A stretch of DNA of 64,000 bases from Corynebacterium suranareeae (GCF_002355155.1 NZ_AP017369.1:1054001-1118000); one strand, 5' to 3'; shown: positions 18,981 through 27,753, counted from the stretch's first letter. Notes: generated from the sequence alone by a model not told the origin. Program-made: numbers and translations.

Positions 18981-19490
18981 TTACTGCTCCAATGCTTCAA
19001 TTCGGTCTAGCCAACGTGCCTGGGCTTCTAGTTCGAAGATTCGCTTTTCGACGAGGAGCCGCTGGGTGTTTCTGGTTTCGGCGAGATCGCGGCTGGATTT
19101 GTTGAGTGTGCGTAGTTCCGCCATGACTGTGTTGCGTTGAATGTCTAAAAGTGGAATCAAATTGAGGCCACGTGATTCAGCGATGGCGATTTTGGTGACT
19201 AATTCATCGCGTTCAGACAGTGTGACCGTGACGGGACTTTCGAACCACTGTGTGGCGTGTTCGCGACCTAAATCGGTGGGCTGGAAAGTGTCGACGGTGC
19301 GGCCGTTGGAACTGATGGTGGTGCCTGCGGTTTCCACCAGACCGTCGCGTTGCAGGCGTTGGATGGTTTGGGTGACTTGGCCGATGTTGAGCTGCCAAAT
19401 CCCCATTGTTTCTTCAAACTTGGTTTGCAGCTGACTTGCCGAAGTTGGTTCGTCGAGCATGAGCACCAAGAGTGCATGTTTTATGGACAT
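18981..19490 (-). CDS. PadR-family transcriptional regulator
   Basis: A 169-residue protein. The N-terminal winged helix (KHALLVLMLDEPTSASQLQTKF to the basic wing around residue 60) is of PadR type, and the C-terminal part is a helical dimerisation arm (AELRTLNKSSRDLAET). It is the first gene of the operon padR-ATPase-permease. A perfect inverted repeat lies 22-44 bp upstream of its ATG, overlapping the likely promoter, so it probably represses its own operon and is released by the exported compound. A GGGGA element precedes the ATG. Confidence 0.88.
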   Translation of the reverse strand: MSIKHALLVLMLDEPTSASQLQTKFEETMGIWQLNIGQVTQTIQRLQRDGLVETAGTTISSNGRTVDTFQPTDLGREHATQWFESPVTVTLSERDELVTKIAIAESRGLNLIPLLDIQRNTVMAELRTLNKSSRDLAETRNTQRLLVEKRIFELEAQARWLDRIEALEQ

Positions 19491-19511
19491 TGTTCCCCAA
19501 TCAAGAGTTGG

Positions 19512-19534
19512 ATACCCAGTAACTTACTGGGTAT
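19512..19534. promoter_or_regulatory. Perfect 23-bp palindrome, probable PadR operator
   Basis: ATACCCAGTAA (19512-19522), one central C, TTACTGGGTAT (19524-19534): both 11-nt arms match exactly. It sits just upstream of padR where a -10 region is expected. It has no U-run, which favours an operator over a terminator. Confidence 0.8.
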
Positions 19535-19551
19535 GTTTCGGGAGCGCAAGA

Positions 19552-19573
19552 GGGCGACCACAAAGGGCCGCCC
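19552..19573 (-). terminator. Weak hairpin after the M23 peptidase gene
   Basis: GGGCGACC (19552-19559) can pair with GGCCGCCC (19566-19573); read leftward the one imperfect pair becomes G-U. It lies just past the peptidase stop at 19583, but the following T-run is poor. Confidence 0.45.
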
Positions 19574-19582
19574 AAAAGTTAT

Positions 19583-20296
19583 TTAAAGTGTAATGCCACG
19601 CTCAGCAAGCCAAGGTGCTGGATCAACTGCACCGCCACCAGCAGGGTAGACCTCGAAGTGGAGGTGGGAGCCGGTGGAGAATCCGCGGCTGCCCATTCCT
19701 GCAATGCGGTCACCGGCTTTAACGGTCTGACCCACAGTTACCTCAACGGTTTCCATGTGGCCGTACACGGTGATGGTGCCATCTGCGTGCTGCAAACGAA
19801 CCCAGTTGCCGAAACCGGAAGCAGGGCCGGCATCAATAACGGTGCCGTCCATGGCTGCAAGGATTGGCGTGCCAATAGCGTTAGCAATATCTACACCATT
19901 GTGGTTGGTGCCCCAACGAGCGCCAAAACCGGAAGTGTAGGAACCTTCAGCAGGGCGAACAACCTGTGGTCCGCGTGCATCAAGGTCAGCCTGAATGCGA
20001 TCCGCGTTGTACTGGATGGTCTTTGCGATCTGATCGCCCAAGTTCACAACAGGCTTGAATTCGGCGATGGAGAGAATCTGTGGGGCGGAGCTACCGGTAA
20101 TAAGATCAGTAGCGTTGTTCGCGGTAAGTTCGTAATCAACCTCGACTGGCTGATTGGAAGCCTGTGCTGCAACTGCTCCGCCTGCTCCTGCAGTGGACAC
20201 GGCACCTGTAGCTACGGCAACGAAAGCGACACCACCCTTAGTTACTGGGGAGGTAGTTTGCTTGCGGTGCTTGCCACCTCGTGTGTGCTTCTGCAA
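19583..20296 (-). CDS. Secreted M23-family metallopeptidase
   Basis: A 237-residue protein. The N-terminus is basic (KHTRGGKHRK), followed by a hydrophobic stretch (about 21-44) ending in AVAAQA, a likely signal sequence. The C-terminal LytM/peptidase M23 domain has the zinc ligands H132 and D136 (NHNGVD) and H213 in HLHFE, with H180 and H211 catalytic. All catalytic residues are present, so it can be an active peptidoglycan endopeptidase. The only start available is TTG at 20296. A homologous M23 gene sits beside uvrD1 in mycobacteria. About 250 bp separate it from the divergent perM. Confidence 0.9.
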   Translation of the reverse strand: MQKHTRGGKHRKQTTSPVTKGGVAFVAVATGAVSTAGAGGAVAAQASNQPVEVDYELTANNATDLITGSSAPQILSIAEFKPVVNLGDQIAKTIQYNADRIQADLDARGPQVVRPAEGSYTSGFGARWGTNHNGVDIANAIGTPILAAMDGTVIDAGPASGFGNWVRLQHADGTITVYGHMETVEVTVGQTVKAGDRIAGMGSRGFSTGSHLHFEVYPAGGGAVDPAPWLAERGITL

Positions 20297-20552
20297 TTTC
20301 GCCTGCTTCCAATTTTTGCCACAATACTTTTCAACAACCCAATACTTTGTATTACGCTATCGAAGTTTAATTGTGACCATCTTGTTATCTACCGGAAGTA
20401 ACACTAGCCAAACAATCTCGATGGAGCAAGTGAAAAGCCAAATTTTGATAACTTTTTAGCCAATTGTGTAAAAAGTAACATTATTCTCTAAGCGTTTGTC
20501 TTCGACGTGCCATCGACAAAACTACTGCCATTAGTGGCAATGTTGTTAATTG

Positions 20553-21950
20553 ATGAGCAAGAAAAATAGTTCGCAGACACGGCCCGGGCAAATCCGTCGA
20601 CGCCGGCCAAAACCGCAGGCACCTGCGCAAACACCGAAAAAGGAAGTCAAGCAATCCAAGTTGCTGCGCTTTTTGCCGACGGTGCTGATTCCACACGGCG
20701 TGGCATTACTTTTGGTTATTATTCTCGCCGTTGCCTCCTTAATGTTCACAAATTCTTCAATGGTGAATCTTTCGGCAACGATTGCACAGCTGTGGCTCAC
20801 GCTGAACCTCGGCGCAATCTCCGGCAGTGGGGAAGTGATCTCGGCCCTTCCGACCCTGCCCGGCCTCATTTTCCTCTGGGCACTCGCCGTTCGCATTCAC
20901 CGCGCCGTGAAAGTCCGAGTCAGCATCGCAGACCTCGGGGTGCTTGCAGCGCTTGTTGTCGGCATTCCGCTTACGCTCACCATCATCGCGGCATTCATGC
21001 TTTTCGACGCCTCCAGCGTCCTCAACGTCAACGTCGCCCCGGCAGTACTACTTCTGCGCACCTTACTGTTTCATCTAAGCGCTTTATTCCTCGGCATGGG
21101 GCCAAGGCTGTGGCAGGCGTTAGCGCGCCGCTACGGCGCCCCAGAATGGCTTATCGACGCCATCACCCAAGCCTTCCGCTTCCTCATTGCATTCGCGACT
21201 GTCTCTGTGGTCATTGTGATAGCTATGGTTGCCATCAACCACAGTGCTTTTACAGCAACGCTTAGCGGATACGACGATACGACCTCAGTGTTAGCGCTGA
21301 TCACGATGAGCATCCTTTATCTGCCCAATATCGTGATCTTTGCGATGGGTATCCTCATCGGTTCGCCTCTGTACTTTGGTGATGCCTCCATCAGTGTGTT
21401 CAGCGTGCACACCGTGCCACTGCCCCCACTACCGATCCTTGCTGCATTGCCTAGCGAAGCCCCTTCTTGGGCAGTATCCGTGTTGGTGATCCCCGCAATC
21501 ATTGCAACGTGGGTATGTGTGAGAAACCCAATGAAGCTCGCCGTTAATGCCACCGCCGCTGCTATTGCTGCCGTCTGCTTCCTTGTTCTTGCTGTATTCG
21601 CTGGCGGCACTCTAGGCGTATATAACTATGTCGGCCTTAATGTGTTTGCCTCACTTGGCTTGGTTTTGGGTTACTTCCTCATCGTCGGTTTGCTGATCGC
21701 TGGCATTGATAAGCTACGTAACCCGGTTGTGGTGAAAGAAGTAGAGCCTGAACCTGTTGTGCCTGAAGTGGAGGAAGCAGAAGCAGAACCCGAGCCTGCT
21801 AAAACTGAAGACGAGGATGCAGAACCGGTAGAAGAAGCTGAGGAAACTGAGGAAGAAATAGAGGAAGAACCAGATCTCGAGCAGGAAGAACCTGAAGAAG
21901 AAAGTAAGTCAGAGGAAACCAATGATGGTTCCGAGGCCGAAGAACGTTAA
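20553..21950 (+). CDS. perM: Membrane protein of PerM family (DUF6350)
   Basis: A 465-residue protein. The N-terminus is basic and proline-rich (about 1-35), followed by about ten hydrophobic helices and then a very acidic tail of about 70 residues rich in Glu and Pro. Position directly before purN-purH matches mycobacterial perM (Rv0955), needed for cell division and persistence and linked to FtsB stability. The assignment rests on topology and synteny. The start at the ATG (20553) is preferred over an adjacent TTG. The 3' end overlaps the likely purN start. Confidence 0.8.
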   Translation: MSKKNSSQTRPGQIRRRRPKPQAPAQTPKKEVKQSKLLRFLPTVLIPHGVALLLVIILAVASLMFTNSSMVNLSATIAQLWLTLNLGAISGSGEVISALPTLPGLIFLWALAVRIHRAVKVRVSIADLGVLAALVVGIPLTLTIIAAFMLFDASSVLNVNVAPAVLLLRTLLFHLSALFLGMGPRLWQALARRYGAPEWLIDAITQAFRFLIAFATVSVVIVIAMVAINHSAFTATLSGYDDTTSVLALITMSILYLPNIVIFAMGILIGSPLYFGDASISVFSVHTVPLPPLPILAALPSEAPSWAVSVLVIPAIIATWVCVRNPMKLAVNATAAAIAAVCFLVLAVFAGGTLGVYNYVGLNVFASLGLVLGYFLIVGLLIAGIDKLRNPVVVKEVEPEPVVPEVEEAEAEPEPAKTEDEDAEPVEEAEETEEEIEEEPDLEQEEPEEESKSEETNDGSEAEER

Positions 21951-22554
21951 CATATATTTTGTGAATTCTGACTCTACGACCACCATCGTCGTGCTAGCTT
22001 CCGGAACAGGTACCCTCCTTCAAGCACTCATTGAAGCGCAAGGTAGCTATTCAATCGTGGGCGTTGTCTCTGACGTTAAGTGCCCAGCTCTTGCCAAAGC
22101 CACTGATGCAGGTATTAAAACCGCAGTTGTTCCGCTTGGATCAGATCGTGCGCAATGGAACCTTGAGTTGGCTGATGCAGTAGCAGAACACGACCCAGAT
22201 CTGGTGGTCTCAGCAGGATTCATGAAAATTTTGGGCGAGGGATTTCTTGCTAAATTCCCATCCCGCATTATCAACACACACCCAGCCCTGTTGCCTTCAT
22301 TCCCGGGAGCTCATGCTGTCCGCGATGCTTTGGCATATGGAGTGAAAGTTTCAGGTTCGACAGTGCATCTCGTTGATGCTGGTGTGGATACCGGACCAAT
22401 TATTGCTCAACGAGCGGTCCAGGTAGAAGTGGATGATGATGAATCCAGCCTGCATGAAAGAATCAAGCAGGTTGAGCGTAAACTCATTGTAGAAGTCCTG
22501 AACAGCGTGGAATTTTCGCGTCAGGGTGGCGTACAACTCAACTGGAGAGGCTAA
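21922..22554 (+). CDS. purN: Phosphoribosylglycinamide formyltransferase
   Basis: Transfers formyl from 10-formyl-THF to GAR, step 3 of purine synthesis. Motifs: VVLASGTGTLL (phosphate loop), NTHPALLPSFPG with the catalytic Asn and His, and HLVDAGVDTGPII with the catalytic Asp. Two starts are possible. ATG at 21922 has AGAGG 6 nt upstream and overlaps perM by 29 bp (210 residues). GTG at 21961 gives 197 residues and starts nearer the conserved core. I keep the longer form because of its ribosome-binding site. purH follows after 6 bp. Confidence 0.92.
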   Translation: MMVPRPKNVNIYFVNSDSTTTIVVLASGTGTLLQALIEAQGSYSIVGVVSDVKCPALAKATDAGIKTAVVPLGSDRAQWNLELADAVAEHDPDLVVSAGFMKILGEGFLAKFPSRIINTHPALLPSFPGAHAVRDALAYGVKVSGSTVHLVDAGVDTGPIIAQRAVQVEVDDDESSLHERIKQVERKLIVEVLNSVEFSRQGGVQLNWRG

Positions 22555-22560
22555 TCCTTC

Positions 22561-24123
22561 ATGAGCGATGATCGTAAGGCAATTAAACGCGCACTAATTA
22601 GCGTGTATGACAAGACTGGCCTGGAGGATCTAGCCCAGGCACTTCACCGCGAAAATGTGGAAATTGTGTCCACTGGTTCCACTGCGGCGAAGATTGCTGA
22701 GCTGGGCATTCCTGTGACCCCGGTTGAGGAGCTCACCGGATTCCCAGAGTGTCTTGAGGGCCGGGTTAAAACCCTGCACCCCAAGGTACATGCTGGCATC
22801 TTGGCAGATACCCGCAAAGATGATCACCTGCGTCAGCTGAAAGATCTTGAGGTTGCCCCTTTCCAGCTTGTTGTGGTGAATCTTTACCCATTTGCAGAAA
22901 CTGTTGCCTCTGGCGCTGATTTTGATGCGTGCGTTGAGCAGATCGACATCGGAGGACCTTCAATGGTTCGAGCAGCAGCCAAGAACCACCCATCCGTCGC
23001 GGTGGTAGTTTCTCCAAACAGCTATGAAGATGTTCAAGAAGCGTTGAAAACCGGTGGTTTTACTCGTGCTGAGCGCACCAAGTTGGCTGCCGAGGCCTTC
23101 CGCCACACCGCAACTTATGACGTCACTGTTGCAACCTGGATGAGCGAGCAGCTCGCAGCAGGAGATACTGAGCTGGAGTTCCCAGGTTGGATCGGTTCCA
23201 CCAACACGTTGGCTCGTAGCCTTCGTTATGGTGAAAACCCTCACCAGTCTGCAGCTTTGTACGTGGGTAACTCTCAGGGGCTTGCACAGGCTAAGCAGTT
23301 CCACGGCAAGGAAATGAGCTACAACAACTACACCGACTCTGATGCTGCCTGGCGTGCAGCCTGGGATCATGAGCGTCCTTGTGTCGCGATCATCAAGCAC
23401 GCTAACCCTTGTGGCATTGCTGTTTCCGATGAGTCCATTGCAGCTGCGCACCGCGAGGCTCATGCATGTGACTCTGTGTCTGCCTTTGGTGGTGTGATTG
23501 CGTCCAACCGTGAAGTCAGCGTCGAGATGGCTAACCAGGTTGCAGAAATTTTCACCGAGGTCATCATTGCTCCTTCTTATGAAGAAGGTGCTGTGGAGAT
23601 CTTAAGCCAGAAGAAGAACATCCGTATCCTTCAAGCTGAAGCCCCAGTACGAGAGGGATTTGAAACTCGTGAAATCTCCGGTGGTTTGCTGGTCCAGGAG
23701 CGTGATTTGATCCATGCCGAAGGCGATGATTCTTCCACCTGGACCTTAGCTGCCGGTACTGCAGTTTCTGATGAGGTACTGAAGGATCTGGAGTTTGCTT
23801 GGACTGCAGTTCGTGCTGTGAAGTCTAACGCTATTTTGTTGGCCAAGAATGGCGCTACTGTTGGCGTTGGTATGGGACAGGTTAACCGCGTTGATTCAGC
23901 TCGTTTGGCTGTTGATCGTGCAGGTAAAGATCGCGCTGCTGGATCCGTTGCAGCTTCTGATGCATTCTTCCCATTTGCTGATGGCTTTGAAGTTCTTGCA
24001 GAAGCAGGCATCACCGCTGTTGTTCAGCCTGGTGGATCCATCCGCGACAACGAGGTCATTGAAGCCGCGAATAAAGCCGGCGTGACCATGTACCTTACTG
24101 GTGCGCGACACTTCGCTCACTAA
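22561..24123 (+). CDS. purH: Bifunctional AICAR formyltransferase/IMP cyclohydrolase
   Basis: Catalyses the last two steps of IMP synthesis. The 520-residue length is standard. The N-terminal MGS-like cyclohydrolase domain has [24 protein letters not shown] and [15 protein letters not shown]. The C-terminal transformylase domain has [13 protein letters not shown] and KHANPCG, including the catalytic Lys-His. It is co-transcribed with purN and terminated by a hairpin at 24145-24170. Confidence 0.98.
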   Translation: MSDDRKAIKRALISVYDKTGLEDLAQALHRENVEIVSTGSTAAKIAELGIPVTPVEELTGFPECLEGRVKTLHPKVHAGILADTRKDDHLRQLKDLEVAPFQLVVVNLYPFAETVASGADFDACVEQIDIGGPSMVRAAAKNHPSVAVVVSPNSYEDVQEALKTGGFTRAERTKLAAEAFRHTATYDVTVATWMSEQLAAGDTELEFPGWIGSTNTLARSLRYGENPHQSAALYVGNSQGLAQAKQFHGKEMSYNNYTDSDAAWRAAWDHERPCVAIIKHANPCGIAVSDESIAAAHREAHACDSVSAFGGVIASNREVSVEMANQVAEIFTEVIIAPSYEEGAVEILSQKKNIRILQAEAPVREGFETREISGGLLVQERDLIHAEGDDSSTWTLAAGTAVSDEVLKDLEFAWTAVRAVKSNAILLAKNGATVGVGMGQVNRVDSARLAVDRAGKDRAAGSVAASDAFFPFADGFEVLAEAGITAVVQPGGSIRDNEVIEAANKAGVTMYLTGARHFAH

Positions 24124-24144
24124 TTCTTTTTTAAAAAAGTGTTG

Positions 24145-24170
24145 AAAGGCAGACCACAAGGTCTGCCTTT
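24145..24170 (+). terminator. Intrinsic terminator after purH
   Basis: AAAGGCAGACC (24145-24155), loop ACAA, GGTCTGCCTTT (24160-24170), then a further T. The 11-bp stem is perfect. Confidence 0.92.
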
Positions 24171-24188
24171 TCGCGTATGAATGAGTAC

Positions 24189-25010
24189 ATGTCTGAACTT
24201 ATTTGTGGTCCTGCCATCTTGTTCGCACCAGCCGGTCGTGCGGAGATCATTCCAAAAGCGGTGAAAAAGGGCGATATGGTCATTATCGACTTGGAAGATG
24301 GTGCAGGTGATATCGACCGAGACGTGGCTTATCAAAATATTCGGCAAGCTGAGCTTGATCCACAGCGCACCATCATCAGAATTGTCGGACCGAGTGACCC
24401 CAATTTCGGTGCTGATGTGGACATGGTGAAGTCCACTGACTTCAATCTCGTGATGGTGCCAAAGCTTTTAGAACGTGTGCCAGAGGAGCTGGCAGGTCTT
24501 GATGTCATCGCCATGATTGAGACCCCACAAGCAGCCGTTAACATTCCAACGATTGCAGCTGACCCTAAAGTTGTCGGTATGTTTTGGGGTGCAGAAGACC
24601 TCACACACCTTTTAGGCGGTACCCATTCGAGGTTTTTAGCTGACGAACCACATGCGGGGCGATACCGTGACACCATGCGGCTGACCCGCGCACAGATGCT
24701 GTTGCATGCAGCAGCTCATGGGAAATTCGCCATTGATGCCATTCATGCAGACTTCCACGACAGTGAAGGATTGTTTACAGAAGCCATTGATGCAGCACGT
24801 TCTGGTTTTGCTGGAACTGCATGTATTCACCCTAAACAGGTGGACACGGTGCGCCAGGCCTATCGGCCGGAAGCTTCGCAATTGGAGTGGGCGAAAAGGG
24901 TAGTGGCGGAAGCAAAAAACCATCCAGGTGCTTTTAAACTGGATGGTCAGATGATAGATGCTCCGCTGGTTGCTCAGGCAAAGATGGTTATTTTGCGTCA
25001 GCCTGTTTAA
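24189..25010 (+). CDS. citE: CitE-like HpcH/HpaI aldolase/citrate lyase beta-family protein
   Basis: A 273-residue TIM-barrel lyase. Family motifs: AILFAPAGRAEIIPKA, VIIDLEDGAGD (Mg-binding Glu and Asp region), AMIETPQAAVN, FWGAEDLTHLLG and GTACIHPKQVD. No citrate lyase alpha or gamma subunit lies nearby, so this is a stand-alone CitE-like protein that probably acts on a malyl-CoA or citramalyl-CoA type substrate. The ATG at 24189 fits family N-termini better than the in-frame ATG at 24177. The last 23 bp overlap the convergent amtR. Confidence 0.85.
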   Translation: MSELICGPAILFAPAGRAEIIPKAVKKGDMVIIDLEDGAGDIDRDVAYQNIRQAELDPQRTIIRIVGPSDPNFGADVDMVKSTDFNLVMVPKLLERVPEELAGLDVIAMIETPQAAVNIPTIAADPKVVGMFWGAEDLTHLLGGTHSRFLADEPHAGRYRDTMRLTRAQMLLHAAAHGKFAIDAIHADFHDSEGLFTEAIDAARSGFAGTACIHPKQVDTVRQAYRPEASQLEWAKRVVAEAKNHPGAFKLDGQMIDAPLVAQAKMVILRQPV

Positions 25011-25656
25011 TCAGTTCGAGGGTTTTTTCTACCCGGTCGGCTGGCAGTTGGGCGCCGAGGACGGCGAGGGAGGCGTCGGCAAGCATAATTGCGACGTCCG
25101 GCAGGCTGTCTTCCGAAAGCGGGCTGGGGATCTTGCCGTCATTGCGACGCATTTCAATCGCCGACATGGTGATGTGGAAGGGGAGTTCCGCACGGGGATC
25201 ATCGCCAACAATTTCTGAAGCCAGGCCGTGGAAAATGTTGGTCAGTGCTTCACGCTGACGGTGGTACTCCGCGAATTCATCCGAACCGACGATGGGGAGT
25301 TGGTACAGACGGCCAACATTCCATTTGGTTGACAGCAGCAAACGCACCTCGGAGGCAACAATAGCCCACAGGCGAAGCTCCGGTCCTGCATCCAACGTGC
25401 TGAGATCTTCAGCGAGCACCGTGGATGGCTCCACGGTGGATTTCAGCAACGTGAGAAAGATTTCCGTCTTGGAGGGAAAATGGTAGTACAGGGATGCTTG
25501 GCGGATACCTACAGCGTCAGCGATTTGATGCGTGGAGGTTGTTGCAAAGCCTTGACGGGTAAAAAGCTCAGCAGAGGCATCAAGAATCTCTTCACGAGGG
25601 TTCTTGCCAGCCCGTCGCGGAGCTGATCTCCGGGGGCGTCCCACTGCTCCTGCCAT
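24988..25656 (-). CDS. amtR: Master regulator of nitrogen control AmtR (TetR family)
   Basis: A 222-residue TetR regulator with a basic N-terminus (GRPRRSAPRR) and the HTH at about residues 40-60 (THQIADAVGIRQASLYYHF). I recognise it as corynebacterial AmtR, which represses ammonium uptake and assimilation genes under nitrogen surplus. It is released by contact with adenylylated GlnK rather than a small ligand. A TAGAAT -10 box lies 6 nt before the ATG, so the mRNA is probably leaderless. It converges on and overlaps the citE-like gene by 23 bp. Confidence 0.94.
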   Translation of the reverse strand: MAGAVGRPRRSAPRRAGKNPREEILDASAELFTRQGFATTSTHQIADAVGIRQASLYYHFPSKTEIFLTLLKSTVEPSTVLAEDLSTLDAGPELRLWAIVASEVRLLLSTKWNVGRLYQLPIVGSDEFAEYHRQREALTNIFHGLASEIVGDDPRAELPFHITMSAIEMRRNDGKIPSPLSEDSLPDVAIMLADASLAVLGAQLPADRVEKTLELIKQADAK

Positions 25657-25662
25657 AGCGTA

Positions 25663-25668
25663 ATTCTA
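25663..25668 (-). promoter_or_regulatory. -10 box of amtR, leaderless
   Basis: Minus-strand TAGAAT is followed by TACGCT and then the amtR ATG at 25656. The 6-nt spacing puts the transcription start at or next to the start codon. Confidence 0.65.
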
Positions 25669-25728
25669 CTTCCTTCAAGTTTGGGGGTTTGATCTCAAGA
25701 GATTGTAGCCAGTAATTGTTCCAAGTAC

Positions 25729-26583
25729 CTATTTTGTACCAATTTCACGTGCTTCAATGGAGCGCAACACCTCCGAAAGGAGGCGTGCAGCCGCCCCGAA
25801 CGTGGCGCGTTGGAGTGCGGGAAGCTCCCACGCTGTCGCCTGCTGATCGTGAATTCGATCCATCCACCGTTTCGACTGCAAGCTTAAAGCGGAGTTCCAC
25901 ACCTGGGTTAAAGCATCGGCTTCATCGTTGGTCAGTACCCCACGGGCGTCAATCAAACGCTGTGCGGTAGTCGGAGCCAGGGAACCTGCTTTGTGTGCTG
26001 CCCAACGCGCGATCTTAACCGTTGGAATCATGAGGTTTTCACGAATATTAACCACCATGTCCAACGAGGGCAGACCTTCATAGGTTTCTACAGCCGGAGG
26101 CCTTGAATCGAGTGCATCTTGCAGCAGTGCTTGATCATCCACTGCGGCGATGGCTGCAACCCAGGTGCCTGCGTCTAAATAAACCGCAGGATCTTCACCA
26201 GCTCGTGCACGCGCCTCCCATTCAGCGCGGGTGGCAGCGCCAATGGGCTCGGCAATAAACCCGGTGTCTGTTAAAAGGGCAGCGATTTTATCGTTGGGGT
26301 TTTCTTGGCTATCGACGACCGCTAGCCAGCGCACTGGTGAGGTCGGTAGCGCGTCTCCACGCCCGACTGGTCCAGTGAGAACCACATGCGCATCAAGACC
26401 AGGGGAGTGCAGAACATCAGTGATGATTTGTGACAGCCATCCGGCGAGTTCTGCTGGATCTTCACCATGATTCAAAGCGTTTCCCAGCAGTTCAAGTGAT
26501 TCTTTCAGCACACCGCGTACGGTGGCGAAATCCTGTGCATGAGGGGCATTTTGTGCAAGCTCTGTCAAAGAAGGGTGAAGCAC
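25729..26583 (-). CDS. DUF294-like protein with degenerate nucleotidyltransferase motif
   Basis: With a GTG start at 26583 (AAGGA 8 nt upstream) the product is 284 residues, soluble and helical. The segment LTGPVGRGDALPTSP around residues 70-85 resembles the G-S-x-G-R-x-E loop of GlnD/DUF294 nucleotidyltransferases. The Asp pair that normally follows is not seen (SPVRWLAVV). The rest resembles the helical substrate-binding C-terminal domain of that family. It may bind a nucleotide or act as a scaffold. It lies 72 bp upstream of amtR on the same strand, which hints at a link with nitrogen signalling. The assignment is tentative. Confidence 0.6.
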   Translation of the reverse strand: MLHPSLTELAQNAPHAQDFATVRGVLKESLELLGNALNHGEDPAELAGWLSQIITDVLHSPGLDAHVVLTGPVGRGDALPTSPVRWLAVVDSQENPNDKIAALLTDTGFIAEPIGAATRAEWEARARAGEDPAVYLDAGTWVAAIAAVDDQALLQDALDSRPPAVETYEGLPSLDMVVNIRENLMIPTVKIARWAAHKAGSLAPTTAQRLIDARGVLTNDEADALTQVWNSALSLQSKRWMDRIHDQQATAWELPALQRATFGAAARLLSEVLRSIEAREIGTK

Positions 26584-26637
26584 GTGCAAGTTCCTTTCGC
26601 TAGTAGTTTTAAAACTACACTGCGCGTGAGACATAGA

Positions 26638-26679
26638 AAGAACCACCCACACTAAAAATTTCAAGTGTGGGTGGTTCTT
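26638..26679 (-). terminator. Terminator of the rpmB-rpmG-rpsN-rpsR operon
   Basis: AAGAACCACCCACACT (26638-26653) and AGTGTGGGTGGTTCTT (26664-26679) form a perfect 16-bp stem with a 10-nt loop. It lies about 30 bp past the rpsR stop; the leftward tail is TTCT-rich. Confidence 0.88.
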
Positions 26680-26709
26680 AAAGAAGTCGCTGTTACGTTA
26701 TTCCCAGTC

Positions 26710-26961
26710 TTAGCGGCTGGTGAACGGCAGGAGAGCCATTTCGCGTGCGTTCTTCACGGCGGTTGCAACCTCGCGCTGCTGCTGCGGGGTTAGGCCGGTG
26801 ACACGACGGGAACGGATCTTGTGGCGGTCGGAGATGAACTGACGAAGGGTGTTGATGTCCTTGTAGTCCACCTTCTCGATGCCCGCTGCCTTCAGCGGGT
26901 TCTTCTTTGGGCGGCGGGTCTGCTCAAGGCGGACGCGCTTAGCGTTGTTACGCTGCTTCAT
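26710..26961 (-). CDS. rpsR: 30S ribosomal protein S18, zinc-free form
   Basis: An 83-residue protein with the S18 core [19 protein letters not shown] and the C-terminal [10 protein letters not shown]. There is no cysteine, so this is the C-minus type that lacks the zinc ribbon. The start is the ATG at 26961; the open frame upstream runs antiparallel to nothing useful. Last gene of a four-gene ribosomal operon, 13 bp after rpsN. Confidence 0.96.
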   Translation of the reverse strand: MKQRNNAKRVRLEQTRRPKKNPLKAAGIEKVDYKDINTLRQFISDRHKIRSRRVTGLTPQQQREVATAVKNAREMALLPFTSR

Positions 26962-26974
26962 TGGTAAAACTCCC

Positions 26975-27280
26975 TTACCAGCTGGACTTACGAACGCCCG
27001 GCAGCTCACCGCGGTGAGCCATCTCGCGCATACGGACACGGGAAAGACCGAACTTACGGAGGTAGCCGCGTGGGCGACCATCGTGTGAGTCGCGGTTACG
27101 AACGCGAACAGCAGCAGCGTCACGTGGCTGGCTGTTTAGTTCGAACTGTGCATCCAGACGATCCTCATCAGAGGTGTTTGGGTTACGGATAATAGCCTTG
27201 AGTTCAGCGCGACGCTCCGCGTAGCGGGCGACGATTTCCTTGCGCTTCTCGTTCTTGGCGATCTTTGACTTCTTAGCCAT
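26975..27280 (-). CDS. rpsN: 30S ribosomal protein S14, zinc-free form
   Basis: A 101-residue S14 of the long, cysteine-free class, starting [15 protein letters not shown] and carrying the conserved C-terminal [19 protein letters not shown]. It lies 3 nt after the rpmG stop with GAGGAG inside the rpmG end, so translation is closely linked. Confidence 0.97.
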   Translation of the reverse strand: MAKKSKIAKNEKRKEIVARYAERRAELKAIIRNPNTSDEDRLDAQFELNSQPRDAAAVRVRNRDSHDGRPRGYLRKFGLSRVRMREMAHRGELPGVRKSSW

Positions 27281-27283
27281 TGA

Positions 27284-27448
27284 TTATCGCTCCTCGCGGA
27301 ATTCGACGTGCTTACGGACTACTGGATCGTACTTCTTGAGAGTGATACGGTCCGGGTTGTTGCGCTTGTTCTTACGGGTGACATAGGTGTAACCAGTGCC
27401 AGCAGTAGACTTCAGCTTGATGATGGGGCGGATATCATTACGTGCCAT
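27284..27448 (-). CDS. rpmG: 50S ribosomal protein L33, zinc-free form
   Basis: A 54-residue protein, [15 protein letters not shown] at the N-terminus, then [13 protein letters not shown] and ending EFREER. It has no CxxC pairs. ATG at 27448, TAA at 27284. It starts 2 nt after the rpmB stop and ends 3 nt before rpsN. Confidence 0.95.
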   Translation of the reverse strand: MARNDIRPIIKLKSTAGTGYTYVTRKNKRNNPDRITLKKYDPVVRKHVEFREER

Positions 27449-27450
27449 CT

Positions 27451-27687
27451 TTAGATCTTCTCCCCACGTGCGCGGATCTGAGCAACAACAGCTTCGATGC
27501 CGTCGCGGTCAATGACCTTCAGACCCTTGGTGGAAACGGTCAGGGTGATGGTACGGCCCTCGGAAGGGACGTAGAACTTACGACGCTGCACGTTGGGGTT
27601 CCAACGGCGGGAAGTGCGTCGGTGCGAGTGTGAGACGGTCTTGCCGAAACTCGGCTTACGTCCCGTTACCTGGCAATGTGCCGACAT
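27451..27687 (-). CDS. rpmB: 50S ribosomal protein L28, C-minus type
   Basis: A 78-residue L28 starting [15 protein letters not shown]. The zinc-type L28 has CxxC here; this one has C-Q-V-T with a single cysteine. The core [14 protein letters not shown] and [15 protein letters not shown] are intact. First gene of rpmB-rpmG-rpsN-rpsR, the same order as the alternative, zinc-free operon of mycobacteria. AGGAGA precedes the ATG. A GC-rich hairpin lies in the leader. Confidence 0.96.
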   Translation of the reverse strand: MSAHCQVTGRKPSFGKTVSHSHRRTSRRWNPNVQRRKFYVPSEGRTITLTVSTKGLKVIDRDGIEAVVAQIRARGEKI

Positions 27688-27726
27688 AACTTACTTTCTC
27701 CTAGCCGCCCACATTCAGTTAGAAGA

Positions 27727-27753
27727 CGCGCCGCACCGGGTGACCGGGGCGCG
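27727..27753 (-). promoter_or_regulatory. GC-rich leader hairpin before rpmB
   Basis: CGCGCC (27727-27732) pairs with GGCGCG (27748-27753), and within it CCGG (27736-27739) with CCGG (27744-27747) around GTGA. It lies 40-66 nt upstream of the rpmB ATG, probably in the mRNA leader. It could be an autogenous control element; I see no Zur-like box. Confidence 0.5.

Noticed and set aside
19512..19534. Terminator for the padR region
   Set aside because: Perfect palindrome with one-base centre cannot form a normal hairpin loop, has no T-run, and sits upstream rather than downstream of padR.
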